From NCBI GenBank assembly GCA_964487605.1, contig CAZARU010000011.1, positions 1-64,000 on the forward strand: a stretch of DNA of 64,000 nucleotides, read 5' to 3'. Both the position numbers and the translations under genes were made by a program. This document shows positions 18,062 to 26,783 of this stretch, piece after piece (position 1 is the stretch's first letter; each line of letters opens with the position of its first letter). This DNA is from JAJDAH01 sp964487605 (GTDB lineage: Bacteria; Myxococcota_A; Polyangia; Polyangiales; Polyangiaceae). The notes beneath the pieces were generated by a model. The model saw nothing but the letters and a program-made list of their open reading frames with translations, had not been told where the DNA came from and made no database searches.

Positions 18062-19807
18062 TCAGAACTCGGCCGGATCCGTGTAGGTCCCGAAGACCTC
18101 GCGCAGCACGTCGCAGATCTCCTGCTCGGTGGCGTAGACGCGCGCGGCCGCGACGATGGGCGGCATCACGTTCCGATCGCCCCGCGCGGCCGCGCGAACG
18201 TCGGCGAGGGCACGCTCGAGCTCCACCTTCGAGCGCCCCGCCTTCACGCGAGCGAGGTTCTCGAGCTGCGTGCGCTGCACCTGCTCGTCGATGCGCAGCG
18301 TGGGGATGGAGTCACCCTCGGGCTGCTGATAGGCGTTGACGCCCACCATCACGCGTTGCCCCTCGTTGAGCTTCCTCTCGAACTCGTAGCTGGAGCGAGC
18401 GATCTCGCGCTGGGGGTAGCCCTTCTCCACGGCCGTCACCATCCCGCCCATGTCGTCGATGCGCCGAATGTAGTCGAGCGCCTCCGCCTCCAGTCGATGG
18501 GTGAGCCACTCGACGAAGTAGCTGCCCCCGAGCGGATCGATGGTGCCCGCCACGCCGGTCTCTTCCGCGACGATCTGCTGGGTACGCAGCGCCACGGTCA
18601 CCGACTCCTCGGTGGGCAGTGCGTAGGTCTCGTCGAGGGAGTTCGTGTGCAGCGACTGCGTGCCACCGAGCACCGCCGCGAGGGCCTGCAGGGCGACCCT
18701 GGCGACGTTGTTGTACGGCTGCTGCGCCGTGAGGGACACGCCGGCCGTCTGCGCGTGGGTACGCAGCTTCATGGCGGAGTCGTCCTTGGCGCCGAAGCGT
18801 TCCTTCATGAAGCGCGCCCACATGCGCCGCGCCGCCCGGAACTTGGCTATCTCCTCGAAGAAGTCGTTGTGAACGTCGAAGAAGAACGACAGGCGCGGCC
18901 CGAAGTCGTCCACGCTCATCCCGCGTTCGACGCCCCACTTCACGTACTCGAGACCGTCGGCGAGGGTGAACGCGAGCTCCTGCGCCGCCGTCGCTCCCGC
19001 CTCCCGGATGTGATAGCCGCTGATCGACACCGTGTTCCAGCGCGGCACCTCGGCGGTGCAGAACTCGATCATGTCCGTCACGATGCGCATCGCCGGCCTG
19101 GGCGGGACGAGCCACGCGTGCTGGGCGATGAACTCCTTGAGGCAGTCGTTCTGGACGGTTCCGCCGATCTTCGACCGGGCGATGCCACGCACGTCCGCCA
19201 GCGCCACGTAGAAGGCCAGCAGGACCACGGCGGGTCCGTTGATCGTCATCGACGTCGTCACCTCGTCGAGCGGAATGCGGTCGAACACGACCTCCATGTC
19301 GCGGAGCGTGTCGACGGCGACGCCGCACATCCCGACCTCCCCGAGCGCGCGCGGCGAGTCCGAGTCGTAACCCATGAGCGTCGGGAAATCGAAGGCGGTG
19401 GAGAGCCCCGTTTGGCCTTGCTCGAGCAGGTAGCGGAAGCGCTCGTTCGTCTGCTCCGGCGTGCCGAACCCTGCGAACATCCGCATCGTCCAGAGCCGCC
19501 CGCGGTACATCGTGGGCTGCACGCCACGAGTGAACGGGAACTCGCCGGGAAGCCCGAGATCCCGCGCGTAATCCAGGCGGACGTCGGCAGGCGTCAGCAC
19601 GTCGGGCAGCTCGATGTCGCTCCAGGTGGTGAAGCGCGGTCGGCGAGGCGCCATGCGACGCTCGGCCTCGGCGACCGGACCGTCTCGCCACGCCGAAAGC
19701 TGCTCGCGCAGGGTCGCGAGGCCGGCGTCGTCGAGGCCAGGACGCTCACCGTCGGACGTGAACTTCGGCTCGGCCGCCGGTGGGACGTGGACGTCGGCTC
19801 GTACCAT
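18062..19807 (-). CDS. B12-dependent acyl-CoA mutase, large (substrate-binding) subunit; isobutyryl-CoA-mutase-like active site
   Basis: 581 residues from ATG 19807. The TIM-barrel part of the methylmalonyl-CoA mutase family is complete (LWTMRMFAGFGT, FDFPTLMGYDSDSP, SMTINGPAV, SGYHIREAGATAAQELAF with catalytic His266, NNVARVALQALAAVLGG). The C-terminal cobalamin-binding domain is absent, so a separate small subunit is required; none is in the window. Methylmalonyl-CoA mutases have Tyr and Arg contacting the substrate carboxylate; here these are Phe111 and Gln229 (KEFIAQHAW), as in isobutyryl-CoA mutase. A TACGTT hexamer ends 7 nt before the start. Confidence 0.93.
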   Translation of the reverse strand: MVRADVHVPPAAEPKFTSDGERPGLDDAGLATLREQLSAWRDGPVAEAERRMAPRRPRFTTWSDIELPDVLTPADVRLDYARDLGLPGEFPFTRGVQPTMYRGRLWTMRMFAGFGTPEQTNERFRYLLEQGQTGLSTAFDFPTLMGYDSDSPRALGEVGMCGVAVDTLRDMEVVFDRIPLDEVTTSMTINGPAVVLLAFYVALADVRGIARSKIGGTVQNDCLKEFIAQHAWLVPPRPAMRIVTDMIEFCTAEVPRWNTVSISGYHIREAGATAAQELAFTLADGLEYVKWGVERGMSVDDFGPRLSFFFDVHNDFFEEIAKFRAARRMWARFMKERFGAKDDSAMKLRTHAQTAGVSLTAQQPYNNVARVALQALAAVLGGTQSLHTNSLDETYALPTEESVTVALRTQQIVAEETGVAGTIDPLGGSYFVEWLTHRLEAEALDYIRRIDDMGGMVTAVEKGYPQREIARSSYEFERKLNEGQRVMVGVNAYQQPEGDSIPTLRIDEQVQRTQLENLARVKAGRSKVELERALADVRAAARGDRNVMPPIVAAARVYATEQEICDVLREVFGTYTDPAEF

Positions 19808-19814
19808 GTGGAAA

Positions 19815-19820
19815 AACGTA
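19815..19820 (-). promoter_or_regulatory. -10 hexamer TACGTT
   Basis: Ends 7 nt before the acyl-CoA mutase ATG and supports that start over upstream in-frame codons. Confidence 0.5.
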
Positions 19821-19959
19821 GCGGGCCGCGTGAGCGATGACCAGCGCAGAGCGCGCTCGTGGCCGACGTGCCGGCCACGGGGCCTGCGGGCGGTGGCACG
19901 AGGGAGAAGCCGCGGGCTGGCTTGCATCGTGACGCGCCGCAAACGACGCTGGGCCGTCG

Positions 19960-20955
19960 ATGGTCGGCCGAGGTGTGCAGCGACGGGGCGTCATGGTCGC
20001 GGCGGCGCTCGGCTTCGCGCTGACCCTCGCGAGCGGCGCGACGGGCCAGACCTCCGGGGCCGAGGCATCGGGAGTTCCCGCGGCTGCGCCGGCGGCTCCG
20101 GAGCCCGACCCTCCGCCGACGGAGCCCGGCGCGGAGCAAGACGACGACGATCAGCGCCTCGTCTGGCGCCCCGAATGGAAACGAGTCGGGCGGCAGGAGC
20201 TGGTGCTCACCGGGGCGCTCGCGGGTGCGGCACTGACCATGGAACTCGCGGACGATCCCGGCGTCGCGCGGTGGTCGGGGCCCGTCCTCTTCGACGAGCC
20301 GCTCCGCAGGACGCTGACCGCCCGCTCGCGCGCCGATCGGGACGCCGCCGCGCGCGCGAGCGACGTGCTGCTCTACACCGGCATCGCGCATCCAGTTCTG
20401 GTGGACAATCTCCTCATCACCTGGCTCGGACGCGGGAGCAGCGACGTCGCCGGGCAGATGTTCGTCATCAACGCGCAGTCCTACGCCATCACGCTGTTCG
20501 CGACGGTGCTGCTCAAGCAGACCACCGCGCGCCGCCGCCCCTACGTGCCGGAGTGCGACCGCGATCCCGGGTACTCCGAGAACTGCGAGAGCACCAAGAG
20601 CTTCCGGTCGTTCCCGAGTGGCCACGCCTCCCTCACGGCCACGGGCGCCGGGCTCATGTGCGCACACCACACGAACCTCTCGCTCTACGGGTCCGACGTG
20701 CTCGACACCGGAACCTGCGTCTTCGCCATCGTCGGCACGACGGCTACCGGGGCGCTGCGCCTCGCGTCGGACGTACACTACGCCAGCGACGTGCTCGTCG
20801 GGCACCTCATCGGCTACGTCTCCGGGTACTTCGTGCCGACCCTCGTTCACTACGGCGCGTTCCGCATCGCTCCTTCGAGGCTGCCGGTGACGGCAGCGCT
20901 GCTGCCCTTCGGCAGTGGGGACGCGGCCGGCCTGCAGCTCGTGGGAGCGTGGTGA
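19960..20955 (+). CDS. Exported PAP2-type phosphatase
   Basis: 331 residues. The ATG at 19960 gives a charged start before the hydrophobic signal; 19993 is an alternative lacking the charges. The three PAP2 signatures are in order: KQTTARRRPY (K-x6-RP), FPSGHAS (PSGH) and SDVHYASDVLVGH (S-x5-H-x3-D, with the usual Arg replaced by Asp). Several hydrophobic segments suggest a membrane enzyme facing the periplasm. Likely substrates are lipid phosphates or undecaprenyl pyrophosphate; not resolvable here. It starts divergently from the acyl-CoA mutase and ends 9 bp from a convergent acylase gene. Confidence 0.88.
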   Translation: MVGRGVQRRGVMVAAALGFALTLASGATGQTSGAEASGVPAAAPAAPEPDPPPTEPGAEQDDDDQRLVWRPEWKRVGRQELVLTGALAGAALTMELADDPGVARWSGPVLFDEPLRRTLTARSRADRDAAARASDVLLYTGIAHPVLVDNLLITWLGRGSSDVAGQMFVINAQSYAITLFATVLLKQTTARRRPYVPECDRDPGYSENCESTKSFRSFPSGHASLTATGAGLMCAHHTNLSLYGSDVLDTGTCVFAIVGTTATGALRLASDVHYASDVLVGHLIGYVSGYFVPTLVHYGAFRIAPSRLPVTAALLPFGSGDAAGLQLVGAW

Positions 20956-20964
20956 GGCGAAGCG

Positions 20965-23406
20965 CTATCGCGGCGCCGTCACCACGAGCTCTTCGAACTC
21001 GGGGTCCCCGAGGACGTCCGCCTCGACGAACAGGACGTCCCGGCGCCGCTCCTGGGAGAAGAGCAGGGTCTGATCCGCGTGGTAGCGCGCGTCCGAAGGG
21101 TCCGGTGCCTGGGAGTAGCTGACCACCGACCGGGCGCGGGGCCCGTCCGGGGTCAGCTCCGTCACCATCATCGTGCTGGCGCCGTTGTTGATGAGGTAGC
21201 CCTCGGCCGTCAGGCCCGACGGGCCCAGCGTCTCCCCTCGCGTCGTCCCTGGAAGCAGCGTGTCGTTGCCGGCACCGTACCCGACGATGTTGAAGGCTCC
21301 CTCGCGGCCCGTACCGCCGTGAATGGGGATCTCCTGCCCGCGACGGGCAAACTGCGCGGCGCCCAGCGTGGTGGTCAGCGCCAGCCCCGCTGCGCGATGA
21401 TTCCGGACGGCGGCGGCGAGCGCGTCGAGGATCGGATCGGCGCCCATTGCCGGCGCGGGCGCCAGGGTGTTCGGCGTCGCGACGGGATCGTCGGGGTCGA
21501 ATGCCACCGCGAACAGCGGTCCGGCGTCGGAGACGGCGGCGGCGGGCAACGCGAAGACCCACTCGCGCCACAGCGTCGCGCCGACGCTCTCCAGGTCGAG
21601 GCGGCCGTCCCAGGCCGCCAGGACTGCGCAGGCCTCGGTCAGATCGAACGACTCACCTTCGAAGACGTGCGACGAGACGCCGGCACAGCGCGCGACCACC
21701 GCCTCGCGGACCAGCTCGGCGACGGACGCTCGGTTGACGAACTGAACGGCCTCCAGCTCGGCGAAGGAGAAGCGCCCGTCCGCGCCGGTCGCGCCATCGG
21801 GGGTCCGCTCCGTCAGCATCATGAGGTTCATCCGGGTCCGCGGGCTCTGCGGCGCACGCTCGGCGCCGAACATCCGGGAAAACCCCTCCAGCGGCGCCGA
21901 GGCGTTGCTCAGCCAGTGGGAGTCGTTCGCGTTCGCGACGTAGTCCGTCCTGAGCAGCTGGGGTGATCTGGCCACGGCCACGAGGCCCGGCGCCGCCGCG
22001 GCGTCGTCCACCCATTCGAACAGGGAGTCGCCCCCGTCCAGCAGCGTACCTCCGGAGGAGTTCACGCCGGCGGTGATCAGGTCGGTCTTCAGCGCGTCCT
22101 CGTACGCCGCGAGCGCGGCGGCGCTGAGGTTGGGGGTGCGCGACGCGTCGATGTAGAGGACGTTCCCCTGGTCGTCGGCGGCCATGGTGTTCACCCACGG
22201 GATGCCGTGGACGCGTTCGTTGGCATCGACGATGTCCTGGACGCTCTTCGCGCGATTGATGGCGAGCCACTGGTCCCCGATGGCGAAGTTGTCCTCGTTG
22301 GCGTCACGCAGGGTGAAGGCAACGGTGTCGGACCAGCCCCCGAGCTGTTCGATGCTCACCATGGGACCGTAGTGAGACCTCCAGACGGTGCGGCTACGAG
22401 GCGCCAGGGAGCCGTCGGGCTGCGCGACCTGAATCGTGATCTCGCGCGAACTCATGTCCCGCTCTTGTCCGTCGTAGAGGTAGGTGGTCGGCTTCCCGGC
22501 GACCAGGTCGAGCCGGTAGAGCGTGAAGTGCCTCGCCGTGGTGACGGTGTGCGTCCATGCCACGTTGCGGTTGAAGCCGATGTTGATCAGTCCGACGCCG
22601 ACCAGCGCCGTGCCGTAGACGTCGAGCTCGCCCGGGACGGTGACGTGCTTCTCCCAGAAGCGCAGGTTGCCTTCCCACGGGAAGTGCGGATTCGACAACA
22701 CCATCGCGTTGCCGCTCTCGCTCAGATCCTTGCCGATGGCCCAGCCGTTGCTCCCGAGATCGAGCGTGCGGAAGTCGAGCAGCGCGGACCGCGTCGGTCG
22801 AACGTACCGCGCGGCACCCGGCGGCGCCGCGTCGGCGATGGGCTGGAGGAACCGTCCTCCGCTGGCCTGAAGGGCCACCAGGTAGTAGTACGCGAACAGA
22901 TCGTGCGCGGTGATGGGCTTCACCCAGTCGGCGCCGGCGCACTGCGCCGGCAGATCCGCAGACGGGGTGTCCTGCAGGTAAGCGTTGTAGCCCGCGACGT
23001 ACCCCTCGACCGCGCTCCGCATGTCCTGCGAGACGGTGTCCAGCCCACCCACGGCTTTCTCGTAGACGTCCAGGGCGAGGATCCCGAAGTCCGACGCCAG
23101 GTTCGCGTCATCGTCACCCGGTCCGAAGGTCTTCGAGCGCTCGCTGCGGACCCGGACGATCTGATCCGCGAGGATGCAGACGTTGAACCTGGCCTCCGCG
23201 TAGGCGGCTCCAAACCCGGCGTTCGCGAGGCTCGAGCCCACGACGTGCGGGATCCCGTGGCTGGTCCACCGGATGGTCGCTTCGTAGGACGAGGTGTCCT
23301 TCGGCTTTCCGGCTCCGTCCTCTCCACCACAGCCCCAACCCGCGAGGAGCAGGGGAAGGAGAGCGGCTCGCGGGAAGATCTGCGTCGGGGACGAGGGCCG
23401 GGACAT
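20965..23406 (-). CDS. Penicillin acylase-family (Ntn) amidohydrolase
   Basis: 813 residues. The N-terminal hydrophobic signal ends near GWGCGGE; the lipobox is imperfect (Trp at -2), so it may be secreted or lipidated. The family is made as a precursor that cuts itself just before the nucleophile Ser; here DLGSNGWAIG places it at Ser219, followed by the typical NPHFPW. The alpha chain would be residues about 27-218 and the beta chain 219-813, with oxyanion Asn in NDSHWLSN. Family substrates are beta-lactams, acyl-homoserine lactones or other N-acyl amides; quorum-signal cleavage is possible but unproven. Confidence 0.9.
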   Translation of the reverse strand: MSRPSSPTQIFPRAALLPLLLAGWGCGGEDGAGKPKDTSSYEATIRWTSHGIPHVVGSSLANAGFGAAYAEARFNVCILADQIVRVRSERSKTFGPGDDDANLASDFGILALDVYEKAVGGLDTVSQDMRSAVEGYVAGYNAYLQDTPSADLPAQCAGADWVKPITAHDLFAYYYLVALQASGGRFLQPIADAAPPGAARYVRPTRSALLDFRTLDLGSNGWAIGKDLSESGNAMVLSNPHFPWEGNLRFWEKHVTVPGELDVYGTALVGVGLINIGFNRNVAWTHTVTTARHFTLYRLDLVAGKPTTYLYDGQERDMSSREITIQVAQPDGSLAPRSRTVWRSHYGPMVSIEQLGGWSDTVAFTLRDANEDNFAIGDQWLAINRAKSVQDIVDANERVHGIPWVNTMAADDQGNVLYIDASRTPNLSAAALAAYEDALKTDLITAGVNSSGGTLLDGGDSLFEWVDDAAAAPGLVAVARSPQLLRTDYVANANDSHWLSNASAPLEGFSRMFGAERAPQSPRTRMNLMMLTERTPDGATGADGRFSFAELEAVQFVNRASVAELVREAVVARCAGVSSHVFEGESFDLTEACAVLAAWDGRLDLESVGATLWREWVFALPAAAVSDAGPLFAVAFDPDDPVATPNTLAPAPAMGADPILDALAAAVRNHRAAGLALTTTLGAAQFARRGQEIPIHGGTGREGAFNIVGYGAGNDTLLPGTTRGETLGPSGLTAEGYLINNGASTMMVTELTPDGPRARSVVSYSQAPDPSDARYHADQTLLFSQERRRDVLFVEADVLGDPEFEELVVTAPR

Positions 23407-23444
23407 GAGGACACCGTAGTGCGCCTGCGCGACGAAGGGGACGC

Positions 23445-23476
23445 AAAATTCCCCCCGCGGCCCGACCGCGGGCCGC
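23445..23476 (-). terminator. Probable rho-independent terminator
   Basis: Reading the minus strand, GCGGCCCG-CGGT-CGGGCCGC forms an 8-bp perfect stem with a 4-nt loop just at the stop codon of the lipoprotein gene, followed by six G and AATTTT. It would end transcription before the acylase gene. Confidence 0.6.
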
Positions 23477-24198
23477 TACGACCCGGCGACCGCGCAGGCG
23501 ATGCCCTCAGCGCCGTCCGTGCAGAGGGCGCTCGGGCCGCACAGCGCGCCCGCGCACTCGCACGTCGGTGACGCGCCGCACCCGGGCGGGAAGGGCCGGC
23601 ACTCGAAGGACGTCGACGACGTGCCCATGCTCGAACCGATGGTCCTCTCGAGGCAGAACGTCCCGCCCGGACACTCTGCGCAGCTCGGTATGAAGTCGCA
23701 GCTCTCGAGCGAAGCGCAGTCCCCGGTCCACGCGATCCCCGCGCACTGACTCCCTGCCGTGGGCCCGAGCACGGGCAGCGTGCCGGAGGCGCACGACGGG
23801 GGATCGACGCAGCCGGCGGCCTCTTCGCGACACCGATGCACCACCGCGCACTGGCCCCCGAGACAGCGTGCAGTCACGACGCCTGCGCCCTCGCACGGCG
23901 TCACGTCGCACGCCGCCTCGCAGAACTCGGGTGTTGCGTCCGCGCGAACGGCCTCGCACCTGCAGCAGTCGCCGTGGAGCGAGCAGTCGGAGTCGCTCTC
24001 GCAGGCGAGCCCGGGAGCACCCGCCGCTCCCGAACCACCGCCAGAGCCTCCCTTGCCACCGGAGCCCCCTTGCCCGGACCCGCCGATGCCCGCCGCGCCA
24101 GCCCCGCCGTCGCCCGCCGTCGTGGAGACGCCACTCGTGCTGCACGCCCCGACCACCAGCAACGCCACGAGCCCGAACCCTTGGAGTGATGCATTCAT
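23476..24198 (-). CDS. Cys-rich lipoprotein
   Basis: 240 residues from ATG 24198 (longer ORF to 24399 is unlikely). Signal MNASLQGFGLVALLVVGAC with Cys19 in the lipobox VGAC. A Gly/Ser linker (GGSGQGGSGGKGG) leads to a domain with about 24 cysteines in short CxxC and CxxxC spacings, ending in repeats of PTCECAGALCGPSALC. Disulfide-rich extracellular modules of this kind are common in myxobacterial lipoproteins; function unknown. Confidence 0.8.
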   Translation of the reverse strand: MNASLQGFGLVALLVVGACSTSGVSTTAGDGGAGAAGIGGSGQGGSGGKGGSGGGSGAAGAPGLACESDSDCSLHGDCCRCEAVRADATPEFCEAACDVTPCEGAGVVTARCLGGQCAVVHRCREEAAGCVDPPSCASGTLPVLGPTAGSQCAGIAWTGDCASLESCDFIPSCAECPGGTFCLERTIGSSMGTSSTSFECRPFPPGCGASPTCECAGALCGPSALCTDGAEGIACAVAGS

Positions 24199-24346
24199 CG
24201 CGCGGGGATCCGAGCAAGGAGCGTGCCTCGCGCACCTGCAGCCTCGATGCCCCTCCCTCTTCCGGCGATACGACCACACGGGAACGTTGAACCGCGACGC
24301 GCCGATCCGTGTTTGTGCCAGCGTGGCGTCGAGCGGCTCGGGCGCG

Positions 24347-25186
24347 TCATCCCTCGAGGAAGCGAACCACGGCCTCGGTGAAGGCGTCGTTGTCGTCACC
24401 GGCGACCATGTGCGCGGCCTCGCGCACGTCCACGTACTGCGCGTGCGGTGCGAGCTGCCGGAACTCGGCCACCGCGTCCTCGGACAGAATGTCGCTCAGC
24501 TTTCCCCGGACGAGCAGCGTGGGAAGGCGAAGCCCCCGCGTCGCCCGCAGCAGCTCGTCGCCCAGGGACGTGGCGTTGGTGCTCGCCCGCCCGCTCAGGA
24601 ACCGTGGATCCCAGTGCCAGCGGTAGCGACCGTCGGCGTCCAGCCTGAGGTTCTTCGATAGCCCCCCGAGATCCTTCGGCCGTTTGCGGTGCGGCAGGTA
24701 GCTCGCCACGGCATCTGCCGCATCGTCGAGACTCGCAAAGCCGCGCTCCACGTGCTCGCCCATGAAGCCCAGGATGCGATCCACACCGGACTGCTCGAGC
24801 CGCGGTCCGATGTCCACGAGAACGAGCGCCGAAAAGACCCCGCCCTCGGTGGTTCCTTCGGCGAGCAGCGACGCCAGCCCGCCGAGGGATGCGCCGACCG
24901 ACACCGGGGGCGTCGCGAAGCTCCGCGCGACGTCCTTCACGTCGGCAGCGAAGGCGGGGAGCCTGTACTCGCCGTCCGCGCTCCAGTCGCTCTCGCCGTG
25001 ACCGCGAAGATCGACGGAAACCGCACGAAACCCCCGCGCCCCGAGGGCACGAGCGGTGCCGCCCCACGCGTGGCGCGTCTGACCGCCGCCGTGCAAGAGC
25101 AGCACGGGCCGGCCGTCCGCCGGCCCGACGACGTCGGCCACCAGCCAAAGGCCGGCGGAGGTGCGGAACCGCGTCGTCTCGGGCAT
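24347..25186 (-). CDS. Alpha/beta hydrolase
   Basis: 279 residues, cytoplasmic. Fold landmarks: oxyanion HGGGQ, nucleophile Ser100 in VGASLGG, acid in LVRGKLSDI, and His in REAAHMVAGDDND. Size and order match the haloperoxidase/hydrolase branch acting on small esters or lactones; the substrate is unknown. A TAGCTT hexamer ends 9 nt before the ATG with no Shine-Dalgarno. Confidence 0.88.
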   Translation of the reverse strand: MPETTRFRTSAGLWLVADVVGPADGRPVLLLHGGGQTRHAWGGTARALGARGFRAVSVDLRGHGESDWSADGEYRLPAFAADVKDVARSFATPPVSVGASLGGLASLLAEGTTEGGVFSALVLVDIGPRLEQSGVDRILGFMGEHVERGFASLDDAADAVASYLPHRKRPKDLGGLSKNLRLDADGRYRWHWDPRFLSGRASTNATSLGDELLRATRGLRLPTLLVRGKLSDILSEDAVAEFRQLAPHAQYVDVREAAHMVAGDDNDAFTEAVVRFLEG

Positions 25187-25195
25187 GGGGCCCGG

Positions 25196-25201
25196 AAGCT
25201 A
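25196..25201 (-). promoter_or_regulatory. -10 hexamer TAGCTT
   Basis: Ends 9 nt before the hydrolase ATG at 25186. Confidence 0.45.
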
Positions 25202-25254
25202 CACGAGATCCGCGCGCTCGCGGCACCTCGTCGCCGGTGGTATGGCCGACCACG

Positions 25255-25743
25255 TTGGCTGACGCTCTCCGTCGCTCCCTCTCGCCGATTGCGCTTTCGC
25301 TGTCGATGCTGGCAGCCGGTTGCGGCGACAAGTCCGCCATCGCGCTCTCGGCGAGCATCGATGGAGCGGCGGTCACGGTCGAGCAGGTCACGCTCGGTAC
25401 GCGCCTCGCGGGCGGCTTCGATCTGCTGCTCGAGCTCGGTCCTTCGGCCAGCGCCGCCACGACCGTGTCCCTCGGTGCGTTCGCCCTGCTGCGCGCCAGC
25501 GATCTCTCCGGCCTCGTCCAGCCGCTGCCGCTGACCAGTGACGTGGAGCTGCCCGTCTCGGTCGGCGTGGGCAAGCGGATCGACGTGCACCTGACGCTGG
25601 ACGACCAGAAGCTCCTCCGCGCGGACGACGAGGGCCGCATCTGCGCGGAGCCGGTCGTCATCAAGGGCACCGTCACCGACAGCCTGAGCGGCGACGAGGT
25701 GACGAACGTGTCGAGCCCCGCGTTCCCCGCGGGCGGCTGCTGA
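25255..25743 (+). CDS. Small lipoprotein
   Basis: About 162 residues from TTG 25255. The start is inferred from the lipoprotein signal (SPIALSLSMLAAGC, lipobox AAGC) and from a TATGGC hexamer ending 8 nt upstream. The mature part is rich in Val/Leu/Ser strands (AALSASIDGAAVTVEQVTLG-like pattern) and ends in GGC, suggesting a small beta-sandwich. No family recognised. Longer in-frame extensions overlap the divergent hydrolase and are improbable. Confidence 0.65.
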   Translation: MADALRRSLSPIALSLSMLAAGCGDKSAIALSASIDGAAVTVEQVTLGTRLAGGFDLLLELGPSASAATTVSLGAFALLRASDLSGLVQPLPLTSDVELPVSVGVGKRIDVHLTLDDQKLLRADDEGRICAEPVVIKGTVTDSLSGDEVTNVSSPAFPAGGC

Positions 25744-25798
25744 GGTTACGCCATGCTCGGGCAGGGGCGTACGCCGCCACAGCGAGCGGCCGCAGTGC

Positions 25799-25804
25799 TA
25801 CCGT
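25799..25804 (+). promoter_or_regulatory. -10 hexamer TACCGT
   Basis: Ends 7 nt before GTG 25812 and overlaps the alternative GTG 25803, so it favours the downstream start. Confidence 0.45.
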
Positions 25805-25811
25805 GCGGCCC

Positions 25812-26720
25812 GTGCGCAGTTCGACGGCTTGCACGCTCGCCCTGATGCTCGCCGCCTGCTCGAGCGACGAGAACACGACTGGCGCGGGGACCGACGCGTC
25901 GCCGTGCCTCGCGGCCTACGAACCCGGCTACGACGAGGGCACGCTCGTCGGCGAGTGGGCGCGGCCGCCGTGCGAGGGCGAGACGGCGGAGACGTGCGTC
26001 GTCGACTCGGTGGAGGTGAACGGAGAGCCACGCTGCTTCGTCGTCTCGGTGCCACGCGCCGGTGCAGTGGGCCTCCCCATCCTCTTCGACTGGCACGGCT
26101 CTGGCGCCAGCGGCGCGACGGAGCGCCGCACGATGAACGGCGAGTTCGAGGGGCTCGCCCTGGAGGAGGCGATCGACGGTCGCGCGCTCGTCGTGTACCC
26201 CGACGGCCGCCCTCACCCCGACTGCGACGGCGACACGTGCTGGGACCGCGCTCCGGACGGCGCCGACGTCGCGTTCTTCGACGCCATGCTCGAGGCGCTC
26301 CCTGCCCGCTGGCCCGTGGAGACCTCCCGCGTCTTCAGCTTGGGCCACAGCCGCGGCGGGCGCTTCGTCGAGGTCCTGGCGTGCCACCGCGCCGAGGCCC
26401 ACAGCGCGCTGGCCTCCGTGGCGGCGGGCACCGGCAACGTCACCTCCTGCCCCAGTCGCGCGCCAATGTGGCTGTCCCATGGCCTCGGCGATGAGACCAT
26501 CCCCTTCGCCCAGGGTGTGGAGCACCTGCGCGCGTGGGCCGGCCGCAACGGCTGCGCCGCGCCGGATCCCGACGCCTTCCCGCCGGACGTGTGCACACCG
26601 CTGGCAGGCTGCGAGGTCCCCGTCACCTGGTGCCCGACGACGGTCGAAGCCTGGGGAGGCCACGCCCCGCCATCGCTCGCGGACGAGGAGCTGTGGGGTT
26701 TCTTCGCCTCGGTGGAGTGA
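25812..26720 (+). CDS. PHB-depolymerase/feruloyl-esterase-like lipoprotein
   Basis: 302 residues from GTG 25812. Lipobox LAAC with Cys16. An esterase of the LpqC/CE1 type: oxyanion WHGSGASG, nucleophile Ser180 in GHSRGG, acid near GLGDETIPF, and His in AWGGHAPP. Such enzymes act outside the cytoplasm on polyhydroxybutyrate, feruloyl-polysaccharide or similar esters. Several Cys pairs fit an exported protein. It lies between two minus-strand genes and appears monocistronic. Confidence 0.88.
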   Translation: MRSSTACTLALMLAACSSDENTTGAGTDASPCLAAYEPGYDEGTLVGEWARPPCEGETAETCVVDSVEVNGEPRCFVVSVPRAGAVGLPILFDWHGSGASGATERRTMNGEFEGLALEEAIDGRALVVYPDGRPHPDCDGDTCWDRAPDGADVAFFDAMLEALPARWPVETSRVFSLGHSRGGRFVEVLACHRAEAHSALASVAAGTGNVTSCPSRAPMWLSHGLGDETIPFAQGVEHLRAWAGRNGCAAPDPDAFPPDVCTPLAGCEVPVTWCPTTVEAWGGHAPPSLADEELWGFFASVE

Positions 26721-26783
26721 GGCGGCCGGGGATCTTCGGCGACCGTCGGCGACGGCGCGCCTCGGCGGCGTCCGCTGCGCACC

